Assembly (NCBI RefSeq): GCF_046254955.1
Contig: NZ_JBJXRG010000001.1
Location: 1,364,001-1,428,000 of the forward strand
DNA length: 64,000 nucleotides
Direction: 5' to 3'
From: Qipengyuania_C sp046254955
GTDB taxonomy: Bacteria > Pseudomonadota > Alphaproteobacteria > Sphingomonadales > Sphingomonadaceae
In this document: positions 62,769 to 64,000 of the stretch, piece after piece
Position numbering within the stretch: the stretch's first letter is position 1
How the letters are laid out: every line of letters starts with the position of its first letter
Program-made: the position numbers and the translations under genes
The notes under the pieces: model-generated
Told to the model about the DNA's origin: nothing
Seen by the model: the letters and a program-made list of their open reading frames with translations, nothing else
Databases searched by the model: none

Positions 62769-64000
62769 ATGAGCGCAGCCGCAGCAGCCAGACAGATACT
62801 TCTCAGCCTTCACGAAGTGATGGCCGCGCGCATGCACGCGCAAGGCAAGCTCGACCGTGTTGTGCAAATCATCGGTGAAGCGCTCGATAGCGAGGTGTGC
62901 TCGATCTACCTTCTGCGCGAAGGGGCACTTGAGCTTTTCGCCACGCGCGGCCTTAATCAAAGCGCGGTCCACGTAACCCGGATGGATTTCGGCGAGGGCC
63001 TGACCGGCAGCATCGCGCAAAATATGGAAACGCTGAACCTTGCAGAGGCAAAAGCGCATCCCGACTTCCAGTATCGCCCGGAAACCGGCGAAGACAAATT
63101 CCATTCCTTCGCCGGGGTTCCGATTGTCTACCACGAGCGGGTGATCGGTGTACTCAATGTGCAGCATGTCGATCCGCGGCGCTATGAAGATATCGAGATC
63201 GAAGCCCTGCAGACGACTGCAATGGTGCTGTCCGAATTGATCGCCAATGCGGAGTTGGTTGACGAAGAGCAGGCGCTCGGGCGCACCGAGGCGCAGACAG
63301 GGCCTGTGGTCGTAGAGGGGCTGGCGCTGGTCAAAGGACTGGCTCGAGGCACAGCAGTATTCCACCAGCCGCGTGTCACGATCGACCAGATCGTGGCCGA
63401 GGATACCGAGGCCGAGCGCCAGCGAGTTTACCGCGCTTTTGATCGCATGCGCGACCAGATCGATAATATGGCGAGCCAGGCCGAATTCGGTGTCGGTGGC
63501 GAACACGAAGAGGTGCTCGAGACCTACAAGATGTTCGCCTATGACGAAGGCTGGTCGCGTCGCATCAACGAAGCGATCGATTCCGGGCTGACCGCGGAGG
63601 CGGCGATCGAGCGCGTCCAGCAACACACCCGCATGCGGATGCGAGAAATCGATGACCCGCTGTTGGCGGACCGGATGCACGACCTGGAAGACCTGTCGAA
63701 CCGTCTGCTGCGGATCGTCTCGGGCCAGTTGGGCACCGCCGCCACACAAGGCCTGCGCCAGGACACGATCCTGATCGCCCGCAATCTGGGCCCGGCCGAG
63801 CTGCTCGAATATGACCGGCGGCGGCTTAAGGGCGTCGTGCTCGAGGAAGGTTCGCTAACCGCGCATGTCGTGATCGTGGCGCGGGCCATGGGCATTCCGG
63901 TGCTAGGCCAGACCAAGAGCCTTCGCGGTGTGCTGGGCGATGATGACGAGATCCTGCTCGACGCCGACCAGTCGCGTGTCACCATTCGGCCGAGCCAGCC
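62769..64000 (+). CDS. ptsP: phosphoenolpyruvate-protein phosphotransferase PtsP (EI-Ntr), 3' end outside window
   Basis: The frame opens at ATG 62769 and runs off the right edge after 410 codons; the full protein is usually about 750. The N-terminal GAF domain (1-150, including VCSIYLLREGALELFATRGL and VPIVYHERVIGVLNVQH) is the sensor of EI-Ntr. The helical PEP-utiliser N-domain follows, then the phosphohistidine domain with His366 in LTAHVVIVARAMGIP. EI-Ntr passes phosphate from PEP to NPr (PtsO) to regulate nitrogen, carbon and potassium responses; the rest of the cascade is not in the window. Confidence 0.94.
   Translation, partial: MSAAAAARQILLSLHEVMAARMHAQGKLDRVVQIIGEALDSEVCSIYLLREGALELFATRGLNQSAVHVTRMDFGEGLTGSIAQNMETLNLAEAKAHPDFQYRPETGEDKFHSFAGVPIVYHERVIGVLNVQHVDPRRYEDIEIEALQTTAMVLSELIANAELVDEEQALGRTEAQTGPVVVEGLALVKGLARGTAVFHQPRVTIDQIVAEDTEAERQRVYRAFDRMRDQIDNMASQAEFGVGGEHEEVLETYKMFAYDEGWSRRINEAIDSGLTAEAAIERVQQHTRMRMREIDDPLLADRMHDLEDLSNRLLRIVSGQLGTAATQGLRQDTILIARNLGPAELLEYDRRRLKGVVLEEGSLTAHVVIVARAMGIPVLGQTKSLRGVLGDDDEILLDADQSRVTIRPSQ

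Noticed and set aside
62736..63749. Long open frame (337 codons) on the minus strand at the right edge
   Set aside because: It is the antisense shadow of ptsP. The plus-strand frame has GAF and phosphotransfer motifs and runs off the window edge.

Overview
The window looks like a chromosomal segment from a marine-type alphaproteobacterium of the order Sphingomonadales, probably family Erythrobacteraceae. This rests on the 16S rRNA signature, moderately high GC, a 16S-tRNA-Ile-tRNA-Ala-23S-5S-tRNA-fMet operon, a class I CheA/CheB/CheR/CheY/CheW cluster, and alphaproteobacterial families (DUF1134, COQ9, DUF1465/RcdA, DUF465, the CBP3-like chaperone). No phage, transposase, integrase or CRISPR array is visible. 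The genus is an inference; a 16S search would settle it.

Left part (1-13.4 kb). A VOC / DUF1330 / VOC cluster of probable small-molecule (perhaps aromatic) metabolism comes first, then tRNA-Ser(GCT), a DUF1134 protein, an aromatic/aspartate-type aminotransferase and an orphan Flp-like peptide. A long leftward run follows: SCO1 copper chaperone, YcgN-like and YgjP-like proteins, a DUF4402 secreted protein, a small membrane protein, then ribD and ribE. Rightward are an exported ankyrin protein, COQ9, feoAB with a Fur-like operator, and ssb.

Disturbed patch (13.4-15.25 kb). A decayed second copy of the ssb 3' end and its downstream sequence lies 1.5 kb after ssb. It brackets two genes of visibly lower GC (an orphan membrane protein and a VOC protein). 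Next is a TIR-TM-TolB-like-TPR protein with an anomalous translation start.

Middle (17-33 kb). Housekeeping genes: DUF421, YceD with a cytochrome bc1 chaperone, BamE, HslVU, an ACT protein, a lipid kinase, and an Atm1-type ABC exporter. Two tandem double-domain retropepsin-like proteases follow, then the rRNA operon with a strong promoter and boxA-like repeats.

Right part (32.8-64 kb). An acyl-CoA dehydrogenase precedes a complete leftward chemosensory operon, cheA-W-Y-B-R, which runs into a GGDEF/EAL protein and a receptor joined by stop/start overlaps. After it come a MATE exporter, an orphan [2Fe-2S] subunit, a TonB receptor with two Fur-like palindromes divergent from arsC, an MFS transporter, lipB, a CitE-like lyase, an Old Yellow Enzyme and an EamA transporter. 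The last stretch holds DUF2254, NadA, an acyl-CoA synthetase, DUF4230, an MBL hydrolase, glycerol kinase, an RcdA-like protein, two DUF465 peptides and the 5' two thirds of ptsP, which runs off the right edge.

I saw no clear-cut new biological system. The best candidates for a second look are the ssb-tail duplication with its two-gene insert, the TIR protein beside it with a G-tract at its start, and the twin fused-dimer retropepsins next to the rRNA operon.
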